In this document: one piece after another, positions 48,960 through 59,632 of the stretch
Layout: each line of letters opens with the position of its first letter
How positions within the stretch are numbered: position 1 is the stretch's first letter
Translations under genes and position numbers: made by a program
Source of the DNA: Fistularia commersonii
Lineage: Eukaryota; Chordata; Actinopteri; Syngnathiformes; Fistulariidae
Direction: 5' to 3'
Assembly: GCA_037954325.1 (NCBI GenBank)
Contig: JBBMNZ010000019.1
Span: forward strand, 8,136,501-8,200,500
DNA: 64,000 nucleotides
Notes under the pieces: generated by a model
The model's input: only the letters and a program-made list of their open reading frames with translations
The model's database searches: none
Told to the model about the DNA's origin: nothing

Positions 48960-49870
48960 TTCAATTAGAAATGTTAAATATGAAAAATAACAAGTATCAG
49001 TATTCAGCGAGCAGGTAAACAGCTGAACGTGTGCCATATTCTAGTGCCAAGCAGCGAAAAAGATTGGCTTCCGACGTCACTCTTGCCCCGCTTGGGATTG
49101 GGAATTCAAATGGAATTTTGATGACTTTTTTTTTGTGCGTCGGGACATAAAAATGAGAATGCAGTGTTCTTTTTATTTTCTTTTTAATTGTGTCATAAAA
49201 TGTGCAACATCAAAAACAAAATGAAAATGCAGTTTGGATTACTTATTGCTCATTTTAGTTATGAGTCAAATTATGCTGCCACATTTCTGCCAATGTATCT
49301 TATTTTTCAAATGTGACATTTCTAATTGAAATTTGAAAACAATTTGCTTGTGTACGTTTTAAAAATTTGAATCTTAAATGTATCGTCCTTTTCCATTTGA
49401 ATTAAGTCACAGAATGAGCAGTCTGGAAGAAGAAAATGACAATTCAGTTTACATTACTCATTAATCATTTTAGTTATGAGTCAAAATATGACTCATATTC
49501 TGAAAATGAAAAAGCATTCTGCTAATATGTTTTAATTTGGTGATACCTAAATGCATCCATTGATTAGCAGATTCAATTGAAATGTAAATAAAAATAAGGC
49601 GGTTCAATTTTTCTTCTGCATCTACTGTTGCAAAACAAATATGGAGTATGGATTACACCAAAATTTGAATTCCTGTTTTATACACATTGATACCTAAATA
49701 TATTATATTACAGCCTTATTCTGTGACATACCGGGGCCTGGAGTGAATATCAATTCAGTCATTCAGTAAATCAATGTCCTATGCACAATTTTTCAAATGG
49801 AAATGTAATTAAAATAAAATGGTATTTTGTTGTTGTAAAAAATCAACTTGTACCCGCATTTATTTTGTCT
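48960..49870. repeat. Degenerate internally repeated element, about 215-bp period
   Basis: CATTTTAGTTATGAGTCAAA occurs at 49251-49270 and again at 49466-49485, exactly 215 bp apart. The flanks align too: GTTTGGATTACTTATTGCTC with GTTTACATTACTCATTAATC, and ATTGTGTCATAAAATGTGCA with ATTAAGTCACAGAATGAGCA. Related phrases recur outside these two units (AATTGAAATGTAAATAAAAA at about 49574; AAATGGAAATGTAATTAAAA at about 49795; ATTCAAATGGAATTTTGATG at about 49104). The block therefore looks like an old tandem or internally duplicated dispersed repeat. I found no terminal inverted repeats and no coding capacity. Confidence 0.6.
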
Positions 49871-50118
49871 TTAAAGTACTCTAGGTCTTTCCACTGAATA
49901 CATACTTTCAATGTACTGGAAATGTGAGGATCATTATCATAATGAAATCCACATTAGGATTTTGGCACCAACTTGCCCTGTACTGGTTTGTTTGCTTTCT
50001 GCACTGAAATTATTTTATATGATCTATCTGTGTTGTTTATATTCAGCAGGGGTGTAGCAATCAATCACTATCTACTGGCATCAAATGCCTGCTGAGTTGA
50101 AAGCTATTTTACCCCCCA

Positions 50119-50120
<2 letters not shown>

Positions 50121-50151
<31 letters not shown>

Positions 50152-50152
50152 C

Positions 50153-50203
<51 letters not shown>

Positions 50204-50247
50204 ACACACACACACCGACACACACACACACACTTGCATGCAACCGC

Positions 50248-50287
<40 letters not shown>
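50121..50287. repeat. (CA)n-(CT)n compound microsatellite
   Basis: About 110 bp of CA with CCGACA interruptions, a short unique linker (CTTGCATGCAACCG), then about 37 bp of pure CT. Confidence 0.97.
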
Positions 50288-50290
<3 letters not shown>

Positions 50291-52139
50291 CTTCTTCTTT
50301 TTTCACCCCCCAAAATGGTTGCTAAGCAATTTATACTAACCATTGCACTGGTTTTATTAATTCATTTATTTAAAAGGATGATAAATACATGCAGACAGAA
50401 ATTATTGCAATAAAATGATTTGCTTTTATTTAATACCCCAAGGTGATATGCATTTACTCTCTCACCTATTCTGGTACATTGAAAACTATCACCTTTAAAT
50501 ACATTGTAGTTCCAATTAAACACCCTTTAACAGAGCACATAGATTTTTTCAACGGAAGCCTGGATAACTTTTGAATGGAACCTCCACCACTTTGCTCTAT
50601 AATTTTACTTATCAAGGTTAAATAAATGAATTGTCTATAATACAATTACTGATAAATACCTGGAGGTTAATATTAAATTAGTAACCAGTAAGTTTGTTTG
50701 TCCTGATTAAAAATTAATTTTTTTCATATTTTTCAAAATTCATATAACTATCACAGCAATGTGTGATGTTGATGAACACAAAGGTAAATTGCACCAAAAA
50801 TTTCACGCAGAAAAATCATGTTAACCATGAAATGTTTACCACACTGATAGAAACCATGCAGGGGTGTATGTGACAATGCTGGTCACCTGGTCACTCACTT
50901 GTCATTAGGAAGAGAAATACAAATTATAATTCCTGTCAGCCATCACCCATCAGTCAGCCATCATTTAACATATATTTATTCTCTATAAGTTTCAAAGTCC
51001 TTTGCATGCACTGCCATAAGGGGTATGACCAAGGTCTCTCCATGCAACGTGGAAAAATTCCTTCTATCACATCATTCCCTGCGCCTGCTGTTTCAGATCA
51101 TCTTCTTGCTCTCTACCACTGAATAGAAACCAAGTGTGCAGTTTGCACACGGCTTGTCTTTCATTTTCTCAGCCGATACACATCTCAGTGTTACCCCTCC
51201 TGAGATTTCTCCTGCCCACTCTCCTGTGTGGAACCTTTCCCAGAGGTCTCTGCTGTTTGACCTCCCTTTCATTACGCTCTGACTCCCAAATGTCTTTCTG
51301 TTCAGAGTGCATGCTTTTGTGGAGAAGATCCATAGCCTCACCATGTGATCTCCTCACCCTGTCACTCCACCCTCATTAAGGGTGCACATACGCAGGAGGC
51401 ACTATTATCAGTACCATAATGCAGTGGCCTTATGCCAGTGCATGGAGTTGCATGGAATTCATTTTTCAAATACATCTGTCATCAATCTCCTGACTTTAAC
51501 TAAAAGTATATGCTGACGGGGCACTCGGCTTATCCCTGTAATCCTCTCACACCACTGCATACACAGTTTCCTATATTCCGTCTTCACTGCTCATATTTTG
51601 TATCAAATGAATTTGTGCCCTTTTTGTGTTTCTGTGTTCGGTGCACTAACTGTAGCACAAGGCTACAATCCAAATCACCCAGCCTATTTTTGTAAGCATA
51701 AATATCCATCTTCATTATACATAGGACTCTTGACAATCCCCTCTGAGGATTATGTGTGCATGCAATTGTGAGGTGTAAGCAGGAAGGTGAGGTAGCTGAA
51801 AATGAAAAAAAAAGAAAAAGAAAAATCCAAAACTTGAATGTTCTTATACATCTCCTTTCAAAACATACTCTTACCCCAGTCTTTCTCATTCAGAAAACTT
51901 ATTGTATTATCCAGTCACTTGCACATGAATAATTGAAAGTAATGGAAGAACTGAAATATTTTTTTCTGTCAACAATGATAGATAATTCCTTGGAATTTTC
52001 TTTTTCTTTGAAGACTTGAGTACAGATAAAGAAGGAAATGGACAATCTGGAAGGCATCATGTATTTTCCATTATTGAGCTGTTGCAAGCCACTATACTTA
52101 TTTCCAAATTGTAATAAGTAGAGTTATTTTTCATTTAAC
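50288..52139. other. Unique non-coding DNA
   Basis: Short overlapping open frames on both strands at 51090-51380 and 51500-51890 reflect balanced composition; none gives a recognisable protein. No transposon recognised. Confidence 0.45.
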
Positions 52140-52291
52140 AATACCGTCTGTGGCCCTGTGGTTGACTGACAATCGGCCAAAAGTCCTGGGTGTACCCTGC
52201 CTCTCGCCCGATGACAGCCGGGATAGGCTCCTGCATCCCCCATGACCCTGAGTAGGATAAGCAGTCGACATTGGCTTGATGGATGGATTGA
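52140..52291 (-). repeat. Dispersed teleost (ATCC)-family repeat, antisense head fragment
   Basis: On the plus strand: GTGTACCCTGCCTCTCGCCC, GATGACAGCCGGGATAGGCT, CCATGACCCTGAGTAGGATA, then GATGGATGGATTGA. This is the reverse of the 5' half of the family. The repeat head ends in only two GGAT units. Confidence 0.85.
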
Positions 52292-54694
52292 CTTAAAAAC
52301 TTAAAATGAAAAAGAATATACATTTGCCAATATCTTACAATCTGCAGAGACTCGTCTTTGACAAGTCTGGAATATCAGTACCGTGAAGCCACCTTGAATT
52401 ATGAATAATCAGCCCTGCAAGGGTAAACTAGGTTTCATAATTTTGAATCTTCTCTATTTAAAGGACAAGTACAGAACTGGTTTGATCAATCAGACTGCGG
52501 AAATGCAGACATATGTTGGGATTTTCCTTATAAAAATGTGACATATGAAAATGAAAGTCATTGATTATAGTGATATGTCAGGAATTCACCCATAGATTAA
52601 CATCTTCATCCTTGTTATAGCTGCACAGCTGTTGTCTCATTTCTCAATTTGCAGCTCAGAGCTTGAGATATTTCATTAAAATAGCTGTTTAATTATGTAG
52701 GTGTCGAAATGTAATTAATGAAAGGGTAGCGCAACTCTATTAGTCTGACACAGTTTTGACGCTGGCTCCTTCTGATAACATCTGATTCTGATTCTGCTGA
52801 GAAAGAGCAAGTAGTGTCCCTTGATCATGTGTATTTTTTCCTGCTTGTGTCAAGACACAGGACCATGGCACATGTATTTCTTGTTGCTTAGATCTCACTA
52901 TTGATCAGCCCCAGCAGTCAAAAAAGAAAGAAAAACATCTTCTCCTGTCTCCAATCCTGGATGCAGATCATAAAAGTTCCTCTTTCTTCTTGGAATGACA
53001 ATAATAAGGTTAATTTATGATTTTAATATACAAAGTGCTATCAAATTTGCATACCTCGTTTTTTATGCTGATTGGATTTAGGGGATAAATAGTCCATGGA
53101 AATGATTCAGGAAGTATTGCCAACGAGTTTTTGGTAAGATTCTCAATCCCATGTCCCCTGAGCAAAAGGGCTTGTACAATAACAAAGGTAACAAATAAAA
53201 ATGCACACAATCTCAGGTACCTTCATGTTTCTAGCAAGTGCCTGACTAGCCAAATGCCCTAGTGCCACTTTTAGAGAAGCGCTGTCTCGCTGTGCACTGA
53301 GTTGACCTCCCTCCCCGTGAGAGAACAATGTGCACCACATTGTTACGGAGCTTCTGCATCGTTAGCAGTAAGTGAAACTTCCTCAAAGTTAGTCTCAGAA
53401 GAAATGCAGCATGTTGTTCCTCCAAACAAACGCCTTGTATCCAGGTAAAAGATGACATTGGTAATTAAACTTTCTGAAAGCTGTTGAAGAGGACTCTCTG
53501 GGCATGTTGAATCACAAAATCATTTACTCCCAAGCCCTCTTTAGAGCATATCAGAAACTCATTGGGGCAACATTTTCCATGGCTGGTTTCCTCTGAATTC
53601 TTGTCCCACAGTCTACACAGCTGGAATTGCCAGCAAATATCTCTTGCATGGTCTGTGGCAGTGTGAGCTCCATGAGACAGAAGTAACGTGAATTCAGACA
53701 TGCTAGTTTTTGTAATACCGGTAAAGCAAAGTAGCCGGATGGTCAACTCTGAAATAAAAACACAAAGTTGGAGGCATCCCAGCTTCACTGTGGGATACTC
53801 ATGCAGTATTAAACCAGAGATGGCACCAAGTACAGCAGCTCTGGCCAATAGGCCAGCTTAGTGAAAGTACAAACGCATATTCCCTTTGATGTTGTGAGGA
53901 GCAGAAAGGGTACAGAATGGCATGGGAGTCAAGAGGGACAAGGTGGTTATGGTAGGTAGCATGCTGCTGTTTTTGCCTCTCCAATGTCACAGTTTAAACA
54001 GTTGAAGCCAATAGCTTCAACTGCAAGCCACACACGCACGCAGACACGCACACACTCTCTCTTCCATTGTGAAAAATAACTGCTTGTCTACAAATTGAAT
54101 TTGTGCACATATAAAAGCCAAAAAAGACTAACAGCGGAAAAAAAAAAAAATTGGATGTCCAGATTGAATGCATTATGGTTCTGGGTCAGTGCCATACAGT
54201 GCCTAAGCTGTCTGTGTGAAAATTCAATCACTGTAATACATTGTGGTGTAATAGAAGTAAAAATGGGGTTAGGTGAAGTCATTGAATTCAGTATATTGTA
54301 CTGAATAAGTTCTGAGTCATTATCCTCCAGAAAGGAGATTCAGCAGCAGCAAGACTGTCTTTTTATGTTTTGTCACCTGAATACTAGTTTACACGTATTT
54401 CATTAGATACACACAGTTACCACTTTCAAACAAATCATCTCTATTTAGAGCCTCTCATTGTACAATGTATATATGTGGAGCAAAACAGACAATAGGTTTG
54501 TCAAGTCAAAGAAAAAAATATAGAAGAGGTTGCTATTATGTTTTTCCCATTGGACTGTAGAGTAAGGGGGGGGGGGCACTTTTGAATATGATTTGCCTTT
54601 AGAAATCAGGTAGTCAGTTCAAAAATAGTTTTGTTATTGTTTGTAGAGAACAGCTGAAAGACTTTAACATGGCTTTAAATTTGATGTTACAACC
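52292..54694. other. Unique non-coding DNA
   Basis: A 127-codon minus-strand open frame (53465-53848) and smaller ones between 53010 and 53990 lie in balanced DNA. I see no recognisable domain. The segment 53140-53980 could hold a regulatory block or an unrecognised exon. A CA-rich patch lies at 54030-54055. Confidence 0.4.
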
Positions 54695-54963
54695 TACAGA
54701 ATGTTTCAGACAATAGGTTGCCTTTTTTTTGCATGGTTTGGCTGCCCCTGCGACTTATACTCAGGTGCGACATATATATTAAAATATTTATGGTAATTTC
54801 CCATTTGTTATTTTCACACTGACCGCTGCAAGAGTGTGCTCTAGCCAGGATCTGCTACTCCTATTACTCCTTTACCACAAAAATTTAAAATTTAAACATC
54901 AACTTAGACAGCCAACTGTGAGAGACTGAACACAAATATCCCCAAAAAGACAATTATTTTCTG

Positions 54964-55430
54964 CAGATTACAAGCTGCAAATAGTGAAATATGCAGCTGA
55001 AATAGTTTATTGAGCAGCAGAAAGAAAGATTGAAGTGATCGAGAAACTAGTGAGGGACTGGCGAAAAGTGGAGGATACTTTAACTGCAATCAAGAAAACA
55101 AAAAAAAAAAGCTAATCGCAAGCTAAAAGCTAGATGGCCACAGCTAGAGGAACAAGTTCACAAATGGGTTCTTGAACAACGTGCTGCCGGGAGAGGCTTG
55201 TCAATGGTGCAGTTACATCTCCATGTCCAGGTTGTTGCCAAGGTGATGAATATAAATTACTTTACAGAGGACCTTCTTGGTGTTATCACTTCATGCTACG
55301 CAACCACCTCTCTGTTAGAGTACGGACAGCAATGTCCCAAAACCAGGCACGCAAAAGAGGAAGCGGCGCTGTCTACTTCCAGAGTTGGCGGAGTTGCTCA
55401 GAAGTGATGACATGACGAGAAATGCTATGA
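54964..55430 (+). pseudogene. Pogo-like transposase, N-terminal remnant
   Basis: The product would be a DNA-binding transposase of the pogo/Tigger/CENP-B type. The first part reads DYKLQIVKYAAEIVY, stop (TGA at 55011-55013), AAERK, then VIEKLVRDWRK, matching the Psq-like helix-turn-helix of these proteins. An indel in the A-run at about 55100-55110 shifts the frame. The second part (from 55111) reads KARWPQLEEQVHKWVLEQ and RAAGRGLSMVQL, matching the CENP-B-type second helix-turn-helix. A further frame change follows, with VRTAMSQNQ as a likely continuation at about 55320. The catalytic DDE region is absent; the sequence passes to the 3' sub-terminal region. This is a broken, internally deleted gene. 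Confidence 0.7.
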
Positions 55431-55503
55431 TGTTTATGCTATAGCTATCAGAATAGCTGTTAACATACCAGGCACCTGTTCAGCCTGTTATTCTGTATTC
55501 TAT

Positions 55504-55710
55504 TGTAATAACCCTGCGGTACTGTTTGGAGGAATGTTCCGAGTTCTGTGATTTCCTACCTGCTGTGAAAGTGTTTTGGGATGAGAAAGAGCGAGGGAGT
55601 GGTTTGGGAGGAGAGAGAGTACTGAGACTGTTATAATTGTTCTAATAAAGATGAGATTTCTCCAGCAAATCGTCATCGTAGGGTACGTCTGCTCGGATAT
55701 TACGCTGTAA
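55504..55710 (+). mobile_element. Possible solo LTR or other insertion inside the pogo-like element
   Basis: In related pogo-like copies the phrase TTCAGCCTGTT is followed after a few tens of bases by the 'GTCTATTCTTGGT' region. Here about 200 bp of unrelated sequence lies between CTATTG and CAAGGTGAAATGTCTGTTCT. The insert begins TGTAATAAC, contains AATAAA at 55644-55649, and ends near GATATTACGCTGTAA. This is the layout of a short LTR, but no clear duplication was found and the edges are uncertain. It could be a family variant of the element itself. Confidence 0.3.
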
Positions 55711-55904
55711 CTTCCATGTCAAGGTGAAATGTCTGTTCTGTTCTTGGTCTCTGATTGTGTCAAATAAATGTCACCCCAAAAATGTGACGGACAGTCCAGG
55801 GCAACCTATATATGTTATGTTATATATTTTTTTCTTCTTCATTATGCATTTTTGGCTGGTGTGACTTATACTCCGGAGCGACTTATAGTCCAGAAAATAC
55901 GGTA

Positions 55905-56039
55905 CATTAAAAGTAAATTTTATCAACTTAACATCAGTGTCTGATTTTCAAGGACCCTGCACGAAGGACCCTGTTTAGGCTCCCACAAGGAGGCTTTCTG
56001 TGTGGCAGAGTTGAGCAGGAGGAAGAGTAGTCATATTTG
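55905..56039. other. Short spacer
   Basis: Includes a local duplication of a GGACCCTG phrase (about 55950 and 55967). No other feature. Confidence 0.4.
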
Positions 56040-56112
56040 GAACCAATGGTTCATCCGTTATGGATTAATTGCAGAGAACAAATTTCCATGAGGGATTTAT
56101 AAAGTATAAAAA
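56040..56112 (+). repeat. SINE-like repeat, 3' fragment
   Basis: AATGGTTCATCCGTTATGGA and then TTAATTGCAGAGAACAAATT correspond to the 'GGTTCATCCGTGATGGGTTA...AATGCAG' part of the repeat at 9880-10075. Only this part remains. Confidence 0.4.
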
Positions 56113-56131
56113 AAAGTTTGCATATTTACTT

Positions 56132-56372
56132 CGGTTCCTCCAGTTTCCTCCCACAGTCAAAAACATGCTGGAGGTTAATTGGAATACACTGTAAAACTGC
56201 CCAGATGTGTAAATGAGCGCGTGAACTGGTTGTTTGTCTCAATATGTGGCGTGATTGATTGGCGACCAGTGCAGGGTGTAGCCTTCCTCTCGCAAAATGA
56301 CACCTGGTATAGATTCAGGCATCTCTGTGACCCTGACTCCAGGATAAGTGATAGAAAATGGATGGATAGATG
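56132..56372 (-). repeat. Dispersed teleost (ATCC)-family repeat, antisense
   Basis: Plus-strand order: CCTCCAGTTTCCTCCCACAG, CGCGTGAACTGGTTGTTTGT, GATTGGCGACCAGTGCAGGG, TGACCCTGACTCCAGGATAA, then GATAGAAAATGGATGGATAG. The order and orientation match the copies at 20714 and 52140. Confidence 0.85.
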
Positions 56373-58325
56373 ATTTCTCAAAATGACACCTGATAAAATT
56401 TGCTCTTTGTTGAAAAAAATAGCTTTTTCAAGTGGAAAATTTCATTAATGCATCGAAATTGCAGAGTATAATTTTCTGGGAAACTACATTTCTTAAATAT
56501 TTCAATGATAGATCAGCTTCTACAGACAGATAGAAGTGTCGTGATTAGGATCAAGATCCTGGTCTGAATGAAATTCAATCACATGTCCAGTGACCCACTT
56601 GAACATTTCCACAAGCTGACCTTCATGCTTTCATCTCTGCTCTAAGTGGGTGTCAGATTGGAGGTTTTATGTATATTTTTTTGTTCATAGAATATAATTT
56701 TAATTCAATAAATAAATAAAAAATAAAATAACCCCCCTTCTTTGAAGTTCATTTTTAGACACCCCAAGGATTACAGTTGGAGCTCAATGGAATAGGTTAA
56801 ACATGTCCAGATGTGCTGTGAAGAGCGAAATGAACTGGAGACAATTTTCTTGTGATCCATAGATAATTCTCAACTTTTTAATGATGCCCCCTGGCTCATC
56901 GAGAACATGATACACCTACAGGCATTAGTAAGGGAAAAGTCTCCTTTGTGCTAGTTAAAGCCCATTTCCCATAGTGTTCAATACTAAAATAGCACTGCAG
57001 TTGGTATACATATGTATGTTTTGCATGTCCCTGTGCCATTGTGGTTATAAAAAATGAGCAACAGAACTTTTTCATAGACTTGTAACTTGTTTAATAGACT
57101 TGTTTAAAATTTTGACAGGAATTTGAAAAAGAAAATCAAACATTGTACATCAGAAAATGTCAGCTAGTGGGTGGAAAAAATAAATAATCTTATTCTGTGG
57201 CAAGATAATGTTTTAATTTTCCTTTTCAAGATGCAGCAAGAACTTGTCACTCCTAATTTTGTGGCACTGAGATAACTTATTACTTAAATTAATAAAGCTG
57301 CTTGAAAAACTTGTCAAGATAAAATTGTATGCATTTGAAAGTACTCAGGGAAATGTCTTTTTTTTACAGCTTAGATATTTATGATCAACAACCAATTTCT
57401 ATTTGGGAAAGGAAAAAAAAACAGAAAAAAAAACAGAATGGAAAAAAAATCTTGTTTTATATTTGTACCATGAATCAAATGAAAAAAAAGTTGTGGGTGA
57501 TATGATCTGTCTTATAGAAACCCAACATATCACACTGGAGCTGCCCATCCTGATGACAGAAATACTCCAATAGCCTCTGACCTCCTTTCTTTCAGCTTTG
57601 ACAAGTTGAAGTCTAGCAGTCAACTGCAGCCTGGCATCTATCAGTGTTATATTATGTCGGGACTAATTTACTTGTCTTTTTGATGTGCTGTGATTCCATC
57701 TGAATGGTTTTCTGTGTACAGGGGTTAAGTACTGCACTGCCATATTTGTATTCTGGCCAAGTTTCTCTGCCATCCCAAAGGAAGTTCGGCCACAATGGAT
57801 TAATTGTTTCACATACCCGCATGTAAAGAGCCTAGAGGTTAGAATTCCAGATGTCTCATGCCATTCAATAGGTCAACCAAAATACCAATACCCAACCACA
57901 TCACTGCAAATCCATGGACCGAAATACTTCGGTCAGGTGCACAGCCTGTTGTGAGTGACCGCTAAAGAATAATCTGCACCATTTGAGTATTTCGCACTGC
58001 TAGTACATTCGAATTAGACAAATGTATGCTCTGTTTTCACTCACATACACACATGCACGCATGCACACACACACACACAAACACAGAATAGCACACACGT
58101 AGAGATCTCATCTGAGAAAGCCTTTATGAATGTCAATCCAATTCAGTGGTGGCAGTAAATGTGTCAGAAGTGAAGTGGTCCCTGAATGTTTAGTGGAATG
58201 TAATGACTAACAGGACAATTGGAGTTTACTAAAGGATTGCCTCCACTTTGTTGTGGCATGCAAGCAAATGGCTGACAGCTGGACTCTCAAAAGGGTATTC
58301 CATTCTCCTAACCCGAGTGTGTGCT
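56373..58325. other. Unique AT-rich non-coding DNA
   Basis: An imperfect (CA)n patch lies at about 58050-58085 and poly-A runs near 57412-57450. No exon or transposon recognised. Confidence 0.45.
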
Positions 58326-58333
58326 GTCTAGAA
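58326..58333. repeat. Left 8-bp target-site duplication of the hAT element
   Basis: GTCTAGAA, matching GTCCAGAA at 59168-59175 in 7 of 8 positions. Eight base pairs is the duplication length made by hAT transposases. Confidence 0.65.
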
Positions 58334-59167
58334 GAGGGGTGTCAAACTTGTTTTGGTCCAGGTGCCACATATGGCCTATTTTTGATGTCAAGGGGGTTGG
58401 ACCTGTAATTACGTAGAAGTAACGCTAAGTAACTAAGTGCTCATGAGTAAACTAAGTTTACTTTGTATCAGTGTAAACAAGAACAGGTAAATCATAAAAA
58501 ATCTTTATGTGGAAATTAGCTATGAGCTACAATCTGGTACAAACATCTCTGCCTCTGTGCTTAATGTAATTGTATACTGTCCTGATAAACTTCTAAACGA
58601 ACAAACACTATGTAATGAACTGTTTCATTGAAAAATACATGACGAACAACCTGAGATTCAATAAGAAAAGTAAGTGCACTTTCAACAACACTATGCCTCA
58701 GATGTGTCTTCTCATTTCTCTGTGTATTTTGTTGTATTTTTCGCCATGGCAAGTCTTATCGTGGCACCGAAACTTGCTGCATCCACACCAAGCATACAGG
58801 TTTCTTATTAACTTCAACAAACAAGTGGAGTACATTTTTCTTGGAAAACCCTACACTCGATGTCCACTTTTTTCTTTTTTGCTGTCGGGGACAAGGGAGA
58901 AGCAGGTACATTTCTAACAATAAGTTAAAATGCTATTTAGAGACCTGAAAGATGCATTACTGCCATATGCTGGAAGTTGTGAGTCACATAGTGTTGTGCT
59001 ATGTCGCTAACACTGACACCCCTTGCAGACAATGTAGGAACTGTATTTGTATTTAAAAAAAAAGTAGTTCATGGGCTTTCTGTATTTTTTCAAATGTAGA
59101 TTATCCCACGAATTGGACCCCCTGGCTGCCCAGTACCGGTCCATGGGCTGCACGTTTGACAACCCTG
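58334..59167. mobile_element. hAT-type non-autonomous DNA transposon, 834 bp
   Basis: The left end GAGGGGTGTCAAAC and the right end GTTTGACAACCCTG form terminal inverted repeats matching in 12 of 14 positions. Inside the left end the phrase GGTGCCACATATGGCC, and inside the right end the phrase CGGTCCATGGGCTGCACG, are degraded versions of the 'GGGCCACAT' and 'GGGCCGG' blocks typical of this fish family. Mid-element phrases (GAACAACCTGAGATTC, ACTATGCCTCAGATGTG) also fit. The 100-codon open frame at 58615-58917 does not resemble a transposase, so this copy depended on an enzyme supplied by another element. Confidence 0.8.
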
Positions 59168-59175
59168 GTCCAGAA
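59168..59175. repeat. Right 8-bp target-site duplication of the hAT element
   Basis: GTCCAGAA, the partner of 58326-58333. Confidence 0.65.
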
Positions 59176-59517
59176 TATGCATGTTCATTCAACTTCTCTT
59201 AGTCATGCCAACTCCCCCTGTTAAATGCTTTTGGATATTGGCTACTTTTGAACCCAAGAAAATGGGCGAGCTCAACTTCTCTTTTTATGCCGACTTGCTT
59301 TGCATCTGGCACTTGTGTGCACAAGAATCAGAAGCTGAGAAAAATAATTTGGGGGTTGCAGAAAGCGAGGAGGTAGTAGTCTTACAGTCATGGTTGAACA
59401 GCAGAGAATCTTTCACAACATCCGGGCAAGCATGAGGAATTGTATGTTTTTATTTTGTTAGTTTTTTCTTCTATTTAGGAAATTTTGAGTCCCTCCAATT
59501 TGAAGCTTGCCGCTTTG
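59176..59517. other. Unique non-coding DNA
   Basis: An 84-codon plus-strand open frame has no recognisable domain. Nothing else is seen. Confidence 0.45.
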
Positions 59518-59632
59518 ATTTCTGCCTCTTCCTGTCTGGAAGCGTCTTTTGGCTAGACACTCACAACCCAAGAGTGTGTTTGTGAATGGGTGAATATATT
59601 CCAGTACTTTGAACCACAAAGTAAAATATTAA
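59518..59632 (+). repeat. SINE-like repeat, degenerate fragment
   Basis: Contains GCTAGACACTCACAACCCAA and TGTGAATGGGTGAATATATT followed by GTACTTTGAACC, matching the 'CAAGACACTGAACCC...GTGTGAATGGGTGAATG...GCTTTGAGTGG' order of the family at 10985-11227. Confidence 0.45.

Larger units (their letters stand above)
54695..55904 (+). mobile_element. Pogo-like (Tc1/mariner superfamily) element, decayed, with insertion
   Basis: The right end reads CTCCGGAGCGACTTATAGTC, then CAGAAAATACGGTA, ending with the TA expected of this superfamily. The left end begins TACAGAATGTTTCAGAC, a mutated counterpart of 'TACCGTAATTTTTCGGAC', and continues with the internal phrases GCATGGTTTGGCTGCCCCTG and CGACTTATACTCAGGTGCG. 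Repeated 'GCGACTTATACTC' sub-terminal motifs near both ends are the hallmark of this fish family. A transposase remnant lies inside on the plus strand. Near the right end, 55504-55710 interrupts the usual sub-terminal sequence. The element is too decayed to move. Confidence 0.75.

Noticed and set aside
50085..50343. Open frames of Thr-His and Val-Cys repeats
   Set aside because: Pure microsatellite translation on both strands.
58615..58917. 100-codon frame as the hAT transposase
   Set aside because: No similarity to hAT transposase blocks; it lies inside a non-autonomous element.
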